64,000 nucleotides of DNA. It comes from Sphingomonas sp. Ag1 (GTDB lineage: Bacteria > Pseudomonadota > Alphaproteobacteria > Sphingomonadales > Sphingomonadaceae). Location of the stretch: the NCBI RefSeq assembly GCF_000980895.1, contig NZ_LAZX01000082.1:1-64000 (forward strand), written 5' to 3'. Shown piece after piece: positions 48,377 through 58,416 of this stretch. The notes below the pieces were generated by a model. That model searched no databases. It was not told where the DNA came from and saw only the letters and a program-made list of their open reading frames with translations. The position numbers and the translations under genes were made by a program. The number at the start of each line of letters is the position of its first letter. The stretch's first letter is position 1.

Positions 48377-49629
48377 AGCCAGTCCGGCACGCGCTCGGCA
48401 GCGAGGATCGTCTCGGCCGAAATCCGGTCCGCCACGACGGCGTACCGGTCGCCGTCGACCAGCACCTCGGGCACCAGCGGGCGCGAATTGTAGGTCGACG
48501 CCATGGTCGCCCCATAGGCGCCCGCCGTGCGGAAGATCGCCAGATCGCCGGACTTCACCACGTCGATCTCGCGGTCGCGCGCGAACGTGTCACCCGTCTC
48601 GCATACGGGCCCCGCGATATTGGCGACCATCCGCTCACCCGTGGGATGAACGGCCGCGAAATCATGCCAGGCATCGTAGAGGGCCGGGCGGGCCAGATCG
48701 TTCATCGCCGCATCGACGATGACATAAGGGTTGGTGACACCCGGCTTCACCCAGATGACTTCGGTCAACAGCACGCCGGCATTGCCCGCGATGACACGGC
48801 CAGGCTCGAACATCAGCGTCACGTCCCAGTCGCGCGTGATGCGTGCGACCATCGCGCCGAAATCGGCCGGGTCGGGCGGCACGTCGCCGTCCTTGTAGGT
48901 GACGCCCAGGCCACCACCGAGATCGACATGAGTGATCGTGTGCCCGGCGGCGCGCAGCTCGGCGACGAAGGCGCCGATCCGCTCAAAGGCCGCCTCGAGC
49001 GGTGCGAGGTTCAGCAGCTGCGAGCCGATGTGGATCGCGACGCCGCGCAGGTTCAGCCCGTCGAGCTGCGACAGCCGGCCGAAGATGCCCGCGGCCTCGT
49101 CGATCGCGACGCCGAACTTGTTCTCGCGCTTGCCGGTCGAGATCTTGGCGTGGGTGCCAGCGTCGACGTCTGGATTGACGCGCAGCACCGCGCTGGCCGT
49201 CTTGCCGCGCGCTGCCGCCAACTCTGCCAGGACGACGCCTTCCTCTTCCAGCTCGATATTGAACTGGCCGATGCCGGCCTCGATCCCCTTCACCAGCTCC
49301 GCACGTGTCTTGCCGACGCCGGAGAAGACGATGTCCTTTGCCGGCATCCCCGCGGCGAGCGCGCGCGCCATTTCACCGCCGGACACCACGTCGGCGCCAT
49401 AGCCTTCACTCGCCAGCACCTTCAGCACGGCGATGTTCGGGTTCGCCTTGATGGCGTAGGCGAGATGGACCCGCGCCACGTCTTTCAGGCCATCACGGAA
49501 GCGGCGGGCCTGGGTGCGCAGGGTGTTGGCGGAATAGACATAGACCGGCGTGCCCACCTCTGCAGCAATGCGCGAGAGCGGGACGGCTTCACAGTGAAGC
49601 TCGCCGTTGACGAGTGCGAAATGATCCAT
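48373..49629 (-). CDS. lysA: Diaminopimelate decarboxylase LysA
   Basis: A 418-residue PLP enzyme converting meso-diaminopimelate to L-lysine. The PLP Lys is residue 61 (LAYAIKANPNIAVLK). Other marks are EPGRVIAGNAGVLLTEV, the GPVCETGD segment bearing the active-site Cys, and RTAGAYGATMASTYNSRP near the C-terminus. It lies in the argH - lipoprotein - lysA order common in alphaproteobacteria and overlaps the next gene by 4 bases. Confidence 0.96.
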   Translation of the reverse strand: MDHFALVNGELHCEAVPLSRIAAEVGTPVYVYSANTLRTQARRFRDGLKDVARVHLAYAIKANPNIAVLKVLASEGYGADVVSGGEMARALAAGMPAKDIVFSGVGKTRAELVKGIEAGIGQFNIELEEEGVVLAELAAARGKTASAVLRVNPDVDAGTHAKISTGKRENKFGVAIDEAAGIFGRLSQLDGLNLRGVAIHIGSQLLNLAPLEAAFERIGAFVAELRAAGHTITHVDLGGGLGVTYKDGDVPPDPADFGAMVARITRDWDVTLMFEPGRVIAGNAGVLLTEVIWVKPGVTNPYVIVDAAMNDLARPALYDAWHDFAAVHPTGERMVANIAGPVCETGDTFARDREIDVVKSGDLAIFRTAGAYGATMASTYNSRPLVPEVLVDGDRYAVVADRISAETILAAERVPDWL

Positions 49630-49632
49630 TGC

Positions 49633-49869
49633 TTACCTTGGCGGGAGGTCGAATTCGTCGCTGCGGCGCTGTTCTGAATTGCGCAGCACTTCGTCGCTGC
49701 GGCCGGGACGGGCTTGCGGCGAGGGGGTGAGAAGGTCGGCCGGGGTTGGCGTGGCGGTCGCGCCATAAGGAGCGACGGGCAGATGTTCTCCCTCCGCCGG
49801 CCGCAACCCGCGCGACGAGCCACAGGCCGCCAGCAGGAGCGTGCCGGCGAGGAGAACAACTGCCTTCAT
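49633..49869 (-). CDS. Small lipoprotein between argH and lysA (LptM-like position)
   Basis: A 78-residue putative lipoprotein. The signal peptide ends in a good lipobox, LLLAAC (Cys16), and the rest is Pro/Arg-rich and probably unstructured. It overlaps argH (ATGA) and precedes lysA by 3 bases. Small lipoproteins at this position in proteobacteria are often annotated LptM (YifL), which helps mature LptD; the sequence is too short and divergent to prove this. Confidence 0.72.
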   Translation of the reverse strand: MKAVVLLAGTLLLAACGSSRGLRPAEGEHLPVAPYGATATPTPADLLTPSPQARPGRSDEVLRNSEQRRSDEFDLPPR

Positions 49870-51251
49870 GCCAATGCCTCGCGTGCTTCACGGATCGCGG
49901 CGCGCACATTGTCGGGTGCGGTGCCGCCGAAACTGGTTCGGCTGGCCACCGACGCATCGACCGACAGCACGTCATAGACGCGCGCGTCGATCCGCGGATC
50001 GATGGCGGTGAGATCCTCGATTGGCAGCTGGTCGAGCCGGACGCCCGTCGCTTCCGCCCGGGCGACCGCGCGGCCGGTGATGTGGTGCGCCTCGCGGAAG
50101 GGAATACCCGCCTCGCGCACCAGCCAGTCGGCAAGATCGGTGGCGGTGGCAAAGCCGCTTTCCGCCAGCGCGCGCATGCGATCGGTGCGGAAGGTCGCGC
50201 TTTCGACCATGCCGGTCATCGCCGCGAGGCAGAGGCCGAGCAGGTCGTGGCATTCGAACACCGGCGGCTTGTCGTCCTGCATGTCCTTTGAATAGGCCAG
50301 CGGGAGCCCCTTCATCGTCACCATCAGGCTGACGAGGCAGCCGGTGATCCGCCCAGCATGGCCGCGCACCAGCTCGGCCGCGTCGGGATTGCGCTTCTGC
50401 GGCATGATCGAGCTGCCGGTCGACCATTGGTCGCTGAGCGCGACGAAGCCGAACGGCTGCGAGGCCCAGAGGACGAACTCCTCCGCCAGCCGCGACAGGT
50501 GAAGCGCGCATTGCGCCGCGCAGGTCAGGTACTCGATTGCGAAATCGCGATCCGAGACGGCGTCGAGCGAGTTGCGCGTCGGCCCATCGAAGCCGAGCAC
50601 CGCCGCGGTGGCATGACGATCCACCGGGAAGCCGGTGCCGGCAAGCGCGGCCGAGCCGAGCGGCGACAGGTTCATCCGCACCCGCGCGTCTGCAAAGCGG
50701 CTGACGTCGCGGCGCGCCATTTCGACATAGGCCATCAGATGATGGCCCAACGTCACCGGCTGCGCCGACTGAAGGTGCGTGAAGCCGGGCATCACGCTGG
50801 CGGCATGTTCCTCGGCGCGGTCGAGCAAGGCGCGCTGGAAGGCAGTGAGCGCGGCGAGCGTCTGATCGATCGCGTCGCGCACCCACAGGCGGAAATCGGT
50901 CGCCACCTGATCGTTACGGCTGCGCGCGGTGTGCAGCCGGCCGGCGGTGGGGCCGATCGCGTCGGCCAGCCGCGCCTCGGTCTGCATGTGGATGTCTTCG
51001 AGCGCGAGATCCTCGGCAACGCCAGCCTGTTCGTAATGTGCCTCGACCGTCTCGAGCCCGCGCGCGATCGCCGCGGCGTCATCGGCGCCGATGATGCCCT
51101 GTTTCGCGAGCATCGCGACATGCGCCTGGCTGCCGCGGATGTCCTGCCGCCACATTCGCTTGTCGAAGGGTATGGAGGCATTTATCTCGCGCATGACCGC
51201 GGCCGGCCCTTCGGCAAATCGTCCGCCCCACATCTGGTTGGAACCGCTCAT
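49866..51251 (-). CDS. argH: Argininosuccinate lyase ArgH
   Basis: A 461-residue fumarase-superfamily enzyme that splits argininosuccinate into arginine and fumarate. The signature [11 protein letters not shown] is present, together with [11 protein letters not shown] at the start, [15 protein letters not shown] and [20 protein letters not shown]. The ATG at 51251 shares the CATG tetramer with the start codon of the divergent TlpA-like gene. An AAGGAG lies 25 bases upstream, too far to be an ideal ribosome site; Met7 (51233) is an alternative start. Confidence 0.95.
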   Translation of the reverse strand: MSGSNQMWGGRFAEGPAAVMREINASIPFDKRMWRQDIRGSQAHVAMLAKQGIIGADDAAAIARGLETVEAHYEQAGVAEDLALEDIHMQTEARLADAIGPTAGRLHTARSRNDQVATDFRLWVRDAIDQTLAALTAFQRALLDRAEEHAASVMPGFTHLQSAQPVTLGHHLMAYVEMARRDVSRFADARVRMNLSPLGSAALAGTGFPVDRHATAAVLGFDGPTRNSLDAVSDRDFAIEYLTCAAQCALHLSRLAEEFVLWASQPFGFVALSDQWSTGSSIMPQKRNPDAAELVRGHAGRITGCLVSLMVTMKGLPLAYSKDMQDDKPPVFECHDLLGLCLAAMTGMVESATFRTDRMRALAESGFATATDLADWLVREAGIPFREAHHITGRAVARAEATGVRLDQLPIEDLTAIDPRIDARVYDVLSVDASVASRTSFGGTAPDNVRAAIREAREALA

Positions 51252-51855
51252 GTCATCGCGCTCGGGAACTGTCTTTCTCCTTGCGGCTGCGCTCGCAGCC
51301 TCGGCTTGCGATAAGCAAACGCCCGCCGGTGAGCAAGCGAACGTCGCAGGGGCGAGCAACGCCAGTCCCGACGAAGTTTCCCCGGACGGAGCGGTCGGCA
51401 GCAAGTCAGCCGCCAGCGTCGCCGGTAAGATCGACCGCACGCATCAGGGCGAAGCAGCCCCGTCGGTGACCTTCTTCGATGCCGCGGGCAAGAAGACGAG
51501 CCTCGCCGATTTCCGCGGCAAGCCGGTGCTGCTGAACCTGTGGGCGACGTGGTGTGCGCCGTGCATCAAGGAGATGCCGAGTCTGAATGCCGCCGCCGCG
51601 ATCGCCGGAGACAAGGTCCATGTGCTCGCGGTCAGCCAGGACATGCAGCGCGAGAAGGTCGCCCCCTTCTTCGCCGAGCAGCGGCTGACCCGGCTGGTGC
51701 CCTATGTCGATCCCGAGCTCGGCCTGAGCCTGGCCTATAAGGCGAACCTGCCGATGACGATCATGCTCGACGCCAACGGGCGCGAACTGTGGCGGGTCAG
51801 CGGGGCGCGTGACTGGGCCGATGCGGAATCGACCGCGTTGATCGCGGCGAGCTGA
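51250..51855 (+). CDS. TlpA-like thiol:disulfide lipoprotein
   Basis: A 201-residue membrane-anchored thioredoxin-like protein. A lipoprotein signal (lipobox LAASAC, Cys20) is followed by an Ala/Ser-rich linker and a TlpA/ResA domain from about residue 68. The redox site is WCAPC (Cys102, Cys105) within [19 protein letters not shown]. The cis-Pro loop is [12 protein letters not shown]. It probably reduces periplasmic disulfides, for example during cytochrome c or oxidase maturation. Its ATG overlaps the argH start in opposite orientation. It is convergent with queA. Confidence 0.9.
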   Translation: MSSRSGTVFLLAAALAASACDKQTPAGEQANVAGASNASPDEVSPDGAVGSKSAASVAGKIDRTHQGEAAPSVTFFDAAGKKTSLADFRGKPVLLNLWATWCAPCIKEMPSLNAAAAIAGDKVHVLAVSQDMQREKVAPFFAEQRLTRLVPYVDPELGLSLAYKANLPMTIMLDANGRELWRVSGARDWADAESTALIAAS

Positions 51856-51867
51856 TCCGCACTGCGG

Positions 51868-52893
51868 TCAGGGCAGGAGCAGCGAGGCGTCACCGTAGGA
51901 ATAGAAGCGGTAATCGTTTGCGATCGCGTGCGCATAGGCCGCCTGCATCCGATCGAGGCCCATCAGTGCCGATACCAGCATGAACAGGGTCGAGCGCGGG
52001 AGGTGGAAGTTGGTCAGGAGGCCGTCGATCCCGCGGAAGCGGTAGCCGGGCGTGATGAAGATCGAGGTGTCACCTTCGAATGGCCGGATCGTGCCGTCCG
52101 CATCGGTGGCGCTTTCAATCAGGCGAAGCGACGTGGTGCCTACGGCGATTACTCGCCCGCCGGACGCGCGGACCGCGTTCAACCGATCGGCGGTCGGCGC
52201 GTCGATCCGGCCCCATTCTGCATGCATCTGATGGTCGGCGGTGTCCTGCGCCTTCACCGGAAGGAAGGTGCCCGCGCCGACATGCAGCGTGAGCGTGGTG
52301 TGGGCGATCTTTGCTGCGTCCAGCGCCGCGATCAGGTCAGGCGTGAAATGCAGCGCGGCGGTGGGCGCGGCGACGGCGCCGGCTTCGCGCGCAAACATCG
52401 TCTGGTAATCATCGGCATCGCGCGCATCGGTCGGGCGCTTCGCGGCGATATATGGTGGCAGCGGCATGCGGCCGGCACGTTCCAGCAGCAGTTCGACGGG
52501 CTCGTCGCCGGCGAAGTCGAGCGCGAAGCTTCCGTCCTGCGCGCGATCGCTTGCGGTGGCGGAGACGCCTGCGCCGAAGTCGATCGTGTCGCCAGGGCGA
52601 AGCCGCTTGGCGTTGCGGATGAAGGCGCGCCAGCGACGCGGCCCTTCGCGCTTGTGCAGCGTTGCGCCGATCCGCGCCTCGCCGCGGGTGCCCTCAAGTT
52701 GGGCCGGGATCACGCGCGTATCGTTGAAGACCAGGATGTCGTTGGCGCGCAATTCGCTGGGCAGATCCGCCACGATCCGGTCGCGGGTGGCGGCGCCGTC
52801 TAGCACGAGCAGGCGAGCGGCATCGCGCGGCGCCGCGGGCCGGAGCGCGATCCGTTCCGGCGGAAGATCGAAATCAAAAAGGTCGACGTTCAT
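51868..52893 (-). CDS. queA: tRNA preQ1(34) S-adenosylmethionine ribosyltransferase-isomerase QueA
   Basis: A 341-residue enzyme that makes epoxyqueuosine in tRNA by transferring ribose from SAM. It opens [32 protein letters not shown] and contains [43 protein letters not shown] and the C-terminal [21 protein letters not shown], all characteristic. No partner gene such as tgt is within the window. The 134 bases upstream hold no clear promoter. Confidence 0.96.
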   Translation of the reverse strand: MNVDLFDFDLPPERIALRPAAPRDAARLLVLDGAATRDRIVADLPSELRANDILVFNDTRVIPAQLEGTRGEARIGATLHKREGPRRWRAFIRNAKRLRPGDTIDFGAGVSATASDRAQDGSFALDFAGDEPVELLLERAGRMPLPPYIAAKRPTDARDADDYQTMFAREAGAVAAPTAALHFTPDLIAALDAAKIAHTTLTLHVGAGTFLPVKAQDTADHQMHAEWGRIDAPTADRLNAVRASGGRVIAVGTTSLRLIESATDADGTIRPFEGDTSIFITPGYRFRGIDGLLTNFHLPRSTLFMLVSALMGLDRMQAAYAHAIANDYRFYSYGDASLLLP

Positions 52894-53027
52894 ATCTGGC
52901 GGCGCTGTCCAACATGGCGGGTGGCGGCGATCATGGCCGCCTGACGAGCCGCACGCCGGCGCGGCATGGCCGGCAGCAGCTTCGCCGCCCGCCTATGCCG
53001 GCCATCGGCCAGAAGGCAAGGGGCGGC

Positions 53028-54773
53028 TCAGCTCAGGCTGCGGGCGCCGCGTACCAGCCGGCCGGGTGTGCGGCCGGTCCATTCGCCGCGGGCGAAGGTC
53101 GGCACGCCGGACTTCACCGTCCATTTGTAGCCGCGTGGCTGTTGCAGGAGGCGGGTGCCGCCGGCGGGCAGATCCTGCACGATCTCGGGCGGGGCGAGCG
53201 CGAGGTCGTCGAGCGCGATGACGTTCAGATCGGCGAGATAGCCGGGTGCCAGAACCCCGCGATCGTGCCAGCCGACGTGCGCGGCGTTCTTCTGCGTGTA
53301 GCCGTGGACCAGCGATTCGATCGGCGTGCTGAGGCCGGCCTTGTTGCCACGTGACCAGAGCGCGAGCGTGGTGGTGGGGAGGCTGCCGTCGCAGATCGTG
53401 CCGCAATGCGCGCCGCCGTCGGACAGGCCGTAGAGCACATGATTGCCGGTCATCATGCCGTGTACGTCGTCGAGGTTGCCGCGGGCATAGTTGATCAGCG
53501 GCATGTAGAGGAGGCGGCGGCCGCCTTCCTCCATCAGTGCGTCATAGACATAGGCGGCGGGATCGACGCCGGCGCGGGCGGCCTCGGCGGCGATCGACTG
53601 GCTTTCGTGCGGTTCGTAATCGACCGGATCGGTCATCCGGAACATGCGCGAAAAACCGCGTGTGATCAGCGCGATAAAGCCTTCGCTGGCGTGGAAGCCG
53701 GCATGTTCGGCGAGGATTGCCGAGCGCACGTCCGGATCGGCCAGCGCCTCCAGCCGCGCGTCGACGCTGGCGCTTTGCGCGGCGATGCGGCGGTAGGTGG
53801 GGGCGACGACGAAGGGGTTGGTAGTGGAGGCGAAGGAGAGGATCGCGCCGATCGGGCGAGGGGCGACCTGCGCGCTGACGGGGAGGCCGTCGGCCACCAT
53901 CTGATCGATCTCGCGATAGATGCTTTTCCACCGGTCGGGCGCGTCGTCGGTCTGCTGCACGGTGAAGGAGACTCGGCGGCCGCTGGTGGTGGCGAGGCGG
54001 CGGATCAGCTGGAGTTCGGCGGCGGCGAAATCATCGTCGGCGGTGAGATAAGCGTCGGAAATCAACTGGATGACGCCCTTCCCCGTCTGCCGCAGCGCGG
54101 CGGCGATGCCGAGCAGTTCGGGATCCTCCGCCGTCAGCGTGCCGATGTTGAGGCCATCGCGGCTGCGGTGCGCATGGGTGCGCGAGGTGGAGAAACCGAG
54201 CGCGCCGGCCTCCATCGCCTCGGCGGTGAGGGTGGCCATGCGATCCACCTCACCTTGCGTCGGACGGGCCAGATGGTCGCCGCCGCGGTCGCCCATGACA
54301 TAGGCGCGTAGCGCGGCATGGGGCATGTGGGCGCCGAGATCGATGGTATATTCACGCTCGCTCAAGGCATTGAGATAATCGGGAAAACTTTCCCAATTCC
54401 ACGTCAGCCCCTCCGCCAGAGCGGTGCCGGGAATGTCCTCCACCCCCTCCAGAAGCTGGATCAGCCAGTCGTGCTTGTCGGCGCGGGCGGGGGCGAATCC
54501 TACGCCGCAATTTCCCATCGCGGCGGAGGTGACGCCGTTGATCGAGGACGGGGCGAGAATCTGGTCCCAGGAGACCTGGCCGTCATAGTGGGTGTGGATA
54601 TCGACGAAGCCGGGGGTGACGATGCAGCCGTCGGCGTCGATGGTTTCACGTGCCGTTCCAGACACTTGGCCGACCGCGACGATCCGGTCGCCCTGCACCG
54701 CGACATCGCCGCGGAAGCGGGGGGCGCCGGTGCCGTCGACGACCGTGCCGTTCTTCACCAACAGATCGAACAT
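53028..54773 (-). CDS. N-acyl-D-amino-acid deacylase-like amidohydrolase (copy 1)
   Basis: A 581-residue metal-dependent hydrolase of the D-aminoacylase/dihydroorotase superfamily. The HxH metal motif is at residues 60-62 (GFVDIHTHYDGQ); GNCGVGFAP, EGVEDIPGTALAEGLTWNWESFPDYL and YGLSDGGAHCGTICD (likely catalytic Asp) follow. It lacks a signal peptide. It is a paralogue of the gene at 55761 and is separated from the BKACE gene by 101 bases. The natural substrate is unknown; an N-acyl amino acid, ureide or lactam is likely. Co-location with BKACE suggests a catabolic pathway. Confidence 0.85.
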   Translation of the reverse strand: MFDLLVKNGTVVDGTGAPRFRGDVAVQGDRIVAVGQVSGTARETIDADGCIVTPGFVDIHTHYDGQVSWDQILAPSSINGVTSAAMGNCGVGFAPARADKHDWLIQLLEGVEDIPGTALAEGLTWNWESFPDYLNALSEREYTIDLGAHMPHAALRAYVMGDRGGDHLARPTQGEVDRMATLTAEAMEAGALGFSTSRTHAHRSRDGLNIGTLTAEDPELLGIAAALRQTGKGVIQLISDAYLTADDDFAAAELQLIRRLATTSGRRVSFTVQQTDDAPDRWKSIYREIDQMVADGLPVSAQVAPRPIGAILSFASTTNPFVVAPTYRRIAAQSASVDARLEALADPDVRSAILAEHAGFHASEGFIALITRGFSRMFRMTDPVDYEPHESQSIAAEAARAGVDPAAYVYDALMEEGGRRLLYMPLINYARGNLDDVHGMMTGNHVLYGLSDGGAHCGTICDGSLPTTTLALWSRGNKAGLSTPIESLVHGYTQKNAAHVGWHDRGVLAPGYLADLNVIALDDLALAPPEIVQDLPAGGTRLLQQPRGYKWTVKSGVPTFARGEWTGRTPGRLVRGARSLS

Positions 54774-54874
54774 GTGGCCTCTCCTGGAATTGTAATGGGG
54801 TCAGTCCGGCCTGTTGCCGGAGAACATTGGCCTGTCTGCGGAGACGATTGGCCACGTCTGACACGGGGCTGGCC

Positions 54875-55759
54875 TCATCGCGGCAGACCGAGAATCTTGG
54901 CTGCCTGTTCGGGTGTGGCGACCGCGCGGCCGGCCTGTTTCGCCAGCGCAACGACCTCCGCGATCAGCTCCAGGTTGCCGGGCTGACGCTCGCCGCCGAA
55001 ATCCTCCAGCCCGACGCGGACATGGCCGCCGCGTTCGATCGCGAGCTTGGCAAGGCCGGTTTCCACGACGCAATCGCCGATCGCGGCGACGGCCCAGGGA
55101 AGCGACGAGCCCTCAAGTATTTCGAGATAGGCGTCGAGCGCCTTCTCCGTTGGCGGAAGCCCGAAGGTGACGTTGCTGCGCTTGCCGTCGAGGAAATTGT
55201 AGCGGCCGCCGAAATAGAGCTTCACGAAGGTGCCTGCGGGGAGGCGGCCGGCCTGTTCATAGGCCAGCGTAGTACGCAGCCAACCGGGTTCGTAGATGGC
55301 GATCGCCGGGCCGAGCTTCTCCGCCTCGTGCAGATCGGCGAGCCAGGCGATGTCGCGGTAGGTGGTGGCGTAGAGGACCGAGGCACCGGGCAGGCCGTCG
55401 GGGCCGTGCGTGCCGAGATTGACCGAGCCGGGATCGAATGCGCCCATGCGAACGCCGGCGCGGGCGAGGCCGCGATAATGGCTGAAGCGCGCCTCCACAT
55501 CGGGGCCGGTGGCGACGGTGCCCCAGAGGATCGCGTCGGGCCGCGCCGCCAGCACGGGGGCATAGGCCGCCAAATAGCGATCGACCGCGGCGTCGCCGGT
55601 CATGTCCATCCGCTCGATATGCGTGTGGACGATCGCGGCGCCGGCCTCCATCGCGGCCAGCGCCTCGCTGGCGAGTTCGTCCGGCGTGATCGGCACGTTG
55701 GGATTGCGCGATTTCGGCGTCGCGCCGTTCAGCGCGGCCTCGATGATGAGCGGCGGCAT
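54875..55759 (-). CDS. Beta-keto acid cleavage enzyme (BKACE) family protein
   Basis: A 294-residue TIM-barrel enzyme of the BKACE family (formerly DUF849), whose members cleave a beta-keto acid with acetyl-CoA to give acetoacetate and a new CoA ester; Kce of lysine fermentation is one. The Zn-binding HTH is at 45-47 (AIVHTHIER). Other features are LYATTYRDIAWLADL and EPGWLRTTLAYEQAGRLPAGTFVKLYFGG. The details differ from classical Kce, so the substrate is unclear. The gene starts 1 base after the amidohydrolase gene at 55761 ends, so they are co-translated. Confidence 0.82.
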   Translation of the reverse strand: MPPLIIEAALNGATPKSRNPNVPITPDELASEALAAMEAGAAIVHTHIERMDMTGDAAVDRYLAAYAPVLAARPDAILWGTVATGPDVEARFSHYRGLARAGVRMGAFDPGSVNLGTHGPDGLPGASVLYATTYRDIAWLADLHEAEKLGPAIAIYEPGWLRTTLAYEQAGRLPAGTFVKLYFGGRYNFLDGKRSNVTFGLPPTEKALDAYLEILEGSSLPWAVAAIGDCVVETGLAKLAIERGGHVRVGLEDFGGERQPGNLELIAEVVALAKQAGRAVATPEQAAKILGLPR

Positions 55760-55760
55760 G

Positions 55761-57500
55761 TCAGGCGGCGACCGCCTCTTGCAAGGGGGCAGGCGCCGGC
55801 TGGCGACCGCGGATCAGCTTGCCGGGGAGGGCATCGGTCGGCTCGCCGTGCTGATAGATGACCTGACCCGACTTGATCGTCGCGACATAGCCCTTCGCCT
55901 TTTGCATCAGGCGGCGCGCGCCGGTGGGCAGGTCGTAGATCATGTACGGCTTGCCGAGTTCGAGCTGGTCGAAATCGATGACGTTGACGTCGGCGAGATA
56001 GCCGGGCGCGAGCAGGCCGCGGTCGGCAAGCCCCACGGCGAGCGCGGTGTCGCGGGTCTGCTGCTTCACCGTGCCGGCGAGGTCGAGCAGAGGCCCGCGC
56101 GTGCGATCGCGGCACCAGTGGGTCAGCATGAAGGTCGGCAGGCTGACGTCGCAGATCGCGCCGACATGCGCGCCGCCGTCCGACAGGCCCGAGAGCGTGT
56201 TGGGATTGGTGATCATCGCGTGGACGTTGTCGAGATTGCCCTCGACGTAATTGTGCATCGGGAAGAACAGGAAGGCGCGGCCCTCGTCCTCGAGCAAGGC
56301 ATCATAGACGAGTTCGTCGGGGTGGACGCCGAGCCGCTCTGCCTCCGCCGCGAGGCTGGTCGAGGGATCGGGTTCATAGTCCACGCGGTCGGTGATGCGG
56401 AACATCTTGTGCTGCGCGCCGGCGACCGAATTGACGAAGGGATGATCCTTCATCGGCGCCTCGGCGATGAGGCGCGCGCGGAACTCGGGATCGCGCATCC
56501 GGGCGACCTTCTCCGCCAGCGGCAGGTCGGCGATCTCGCGGTAGCTCGGCCGGCTGATGAAGGGGTGGACCGACCCTTGCAGGCCGAGCATCAGCCCGAC
56601 CGGGCGGCCGGCGATCTGCGCCTTCAGCGGATAGCCTTCGGCGACGGCGGCATCGAGCCGCTGGGTCAGTTCGCGCCATTGGTTGGGCACGACATCGGCC
56701 TGAACCATCGAGAAGCTCAGCGGCTGGCCGGCGATCTTCGTGAGGTCGCGGACGAGGCTGAACTCCTCGTCCATTTCCTGGAAATCGGAGACCCATTGGA
56801 GGACGCCCGAGCCAGCGTCGGCGATGCCGCGGGCGATCGCCTCCATCTCCTCGCGCGCGGCGCGCACGGTGGGGGTGAGATCGCCGTCGGCGGTGCGGTG
56901 GACCATCGTGCGGGTGGTGGAGAAGCCGAGCGCGCCGGCGCGGATCGCCTCCGCGGTGAGGCGGCGCATTTCCTCATTCTCCTCCGGGGTCGCCGGATCG
57001 CGGTTAGCGCCGCGCTCGCCCATCACGTACACGCGAAGCGCGCCGTGCGGCACCTGAACGGCGACGTCGATGTCGTGCGGGAGCTGGTCGACGGCATCCA
57101 TATATTCGCCGAAGCTTTCCCACTGCCACGACAGCCCTTCGTGAAGCGCGGCGCCGGGAATGTCCTCCACCCCCTCCATCAGCCGAATCAGCGTGTCGTG
57201 ATCCTGCGGGCGGACCGGCGCGAAGCCGACGCCGCAATTGCCGACGACGACCGTGGTGGCGCCGAGCGTCGAGGACGGGTCCATGCGCGAGGCCCAGGTG
57301 ATCTGGCCGTCATAATGGGTGTGGATATCGACCCAGCCGGGGGTGACGAGCTTTCCCGTGGCGTCGATTTCGCGGCGCGCCGGGTCGCTGACGGTTCCGA
57401 TCGCGACGATGCGATCGCCGGAAATCGCCACATCGCCGCGGGTGGGGGCCGCGCCCGATCCATCGACGATCGTGCCGCCCCGAATGATCAGGTCGTACAT
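55761..57500 (-). CDS. N-acyl-D-amino-acid deacylase-like amidohydrolase (copy 2)
   Basis: A 579-residue paralogue of the gene at 53028, with the same landmarks: HTHYDGQ (HxH at 60-62), VVVGNCGVGFAPVRPQD, EGVEDIPGAALHEGLSWQWESF, and LSGLSDGGAHVGAICDVSLPTFML. The ATG at 57500 opens the domain (MYDLIIRGGTIVDGSG); the frame continues upstream to 57647 without conserved sequence. It is the first gene of the cluster, divergent from the nitroreductase. Two non-identical copies flanking one BKACE imply action on related substrates or successive bonds. Confidence 0.85.
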   Translation of the reverse strand: MYDLIIRGGTIVDGSGAAPTRGDVAISGDRIVAIGTVSDPARREIDATGKLVTPGWVDIHTHYDGQITWASRMDPSSTLGATTVVVGNCGVGFAPVRPQDHDTLIRLMEGVEDIPGAALHEGLSWQWESFGEYMDAVDQLPHDIDVAVQVPHGALRVYVMGERGANRDPATPEENEEMRRLTAEAIRAGALGFSTTRTMVHRTADGDLTPTVRAAREEMEAIARGIADAGSGVLQWVSDFQEMDEEFSLVRDLTKIAGQPLSFSMVQADVVPNQWRELTQRLDAAVAEGYPLKAQIAGRPVGLMLGLQGSVHPFISRPSYREIADLPLAEKVARMRDPEFRARLIAEAPMKDHPFVNSVAGAQHKMFRITDRVDYEPDPSTSLAAEAERLGVHPDELVYDALLEDEGRAFLFFPMHNYVEGNLDNVHAMITNPNTLSGLSDGGAHVGAICDVSLPTFMLTHWCRDRTRGPLLDLAGTVKQQTRDTALAVGLADRGLLAPGYLADVNVIDFDQLELGKPYMIYDLPTGARRLMQKAKGYVATIKSGQVIYQHGEPTDALPGKLIRGRQPAPAPLQEAVAA

Positions 57501-57595
57501 CGTGCCTCTCCATTTTCTACGTCTTTTGCCGGCGATGGTGACTTCGCGGCGGCGGTGAGGCAAGGAGATTCGAACGAGTGACTTAGGAGTGGGTG

Positions 57596-58321
57596 ATGGC
57601 GACGACAGCAGCGGCGGCAAGAAACGAGCAGGCGGGCGCGCAGGCAAATGCCCCGTCCGGCGACAGTGCGACGCTGGAGCGGCTGCTGCGCGAGCGGCGT
57701 TCGGTGCGCGGGTTCAAGCCCGATCCGGTGCCCGCCGAACTGCTGGAGCGGGTGATGGAGATGGCGCAGCTGGCGCCGTCCAACTGCAACGTCCAGCCGT
57801 GGACCGCGCATGTCGTGTCGGGGGCGTCGGCGGAGCGGATGCGCACCGTGCTGCACGATGCGGCCAAGAGCGGCACCAAGATGACGCCCGATTTCCCGCT
57901 GACCGGCGCCTATCCCGGCCATTATCGCGGGCGGCAGATCGATGCGGCCAAATCGCTGTTCGCGGCGACCAATGTGGCGCGCGAGGATGTGGCGGCGCGG
58001 ACCGAATCGTTCCTGCGCAATTTCCGCTTCTTCGACGCGCCGCACGCCATGTTCCTGTTCATCCCGGCCTGGGCGGGGATGCGCGAGGCGGCCGATTGCG
58101 GCATGTATGCGCAGTCGTTCATGCTGGCGCTGACCGCCAATGGCCTGGCATCGTGCGCGCAAGGGGCGCTGAGCCACCATGCCGAGATCGTGCACCGCGA
58201 ACTGGGCGTGGGCGACGACCACAAGCTCTTGTTCGGCATCGCCTTTGGCTATGAGGATCCGGCGCATCCGGCGAACAGCGCGCGTACCGTGCGCGACAAG
58301 GACCATGTGCTGCACGGCTGA
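57596..58321 (+). CDS. Nitroreductase family protein
   Basis: A 241-residue FMN-dependent oxidoreductase of the nitroreductase superfamily. Conserved FMN-contact regions are [17 protein letters not shown] near the N-terminus, [19 protein letters not shown], and [49 protein letters not shown] lies 6 bases before the ATG at 57596; a GTG one codon earlier is also possible. It is divergent from the amidohydrolase operon by 95 bases and may be involved in the same pathway, which is inference only. Confidence 0.88.
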   Translation: MATTAAAARNEQAGAQANAPSGDSATLERLLRERRSVRGFKPDPVPAELLERVMEMAQLAPSNCNVQPWTAHVVSGASAERMRTVLHDAAKSGTKMTPDFPLTGAYPGHYRGRQIDAAKSLFAATNVAREDVAARTESFLRNFRFFDAPHAMFLFIPAWAGMREAADCGMYAQSFMLALTANGLASCAQGALSHHAEIVHRELGVGDDHKLLFGIAFGYEDPAHPANSARTVRDKDHVLHG

Positions 58322-58416
58322 TCGCCGGCAGGATCGCGCGCCGCACGGGTGATCCGCCAGACGTGATCGCCGGCGCGTGCGCGCATCCGCACTTTCCCCA
58401 GGCGCGACAAGAGACT

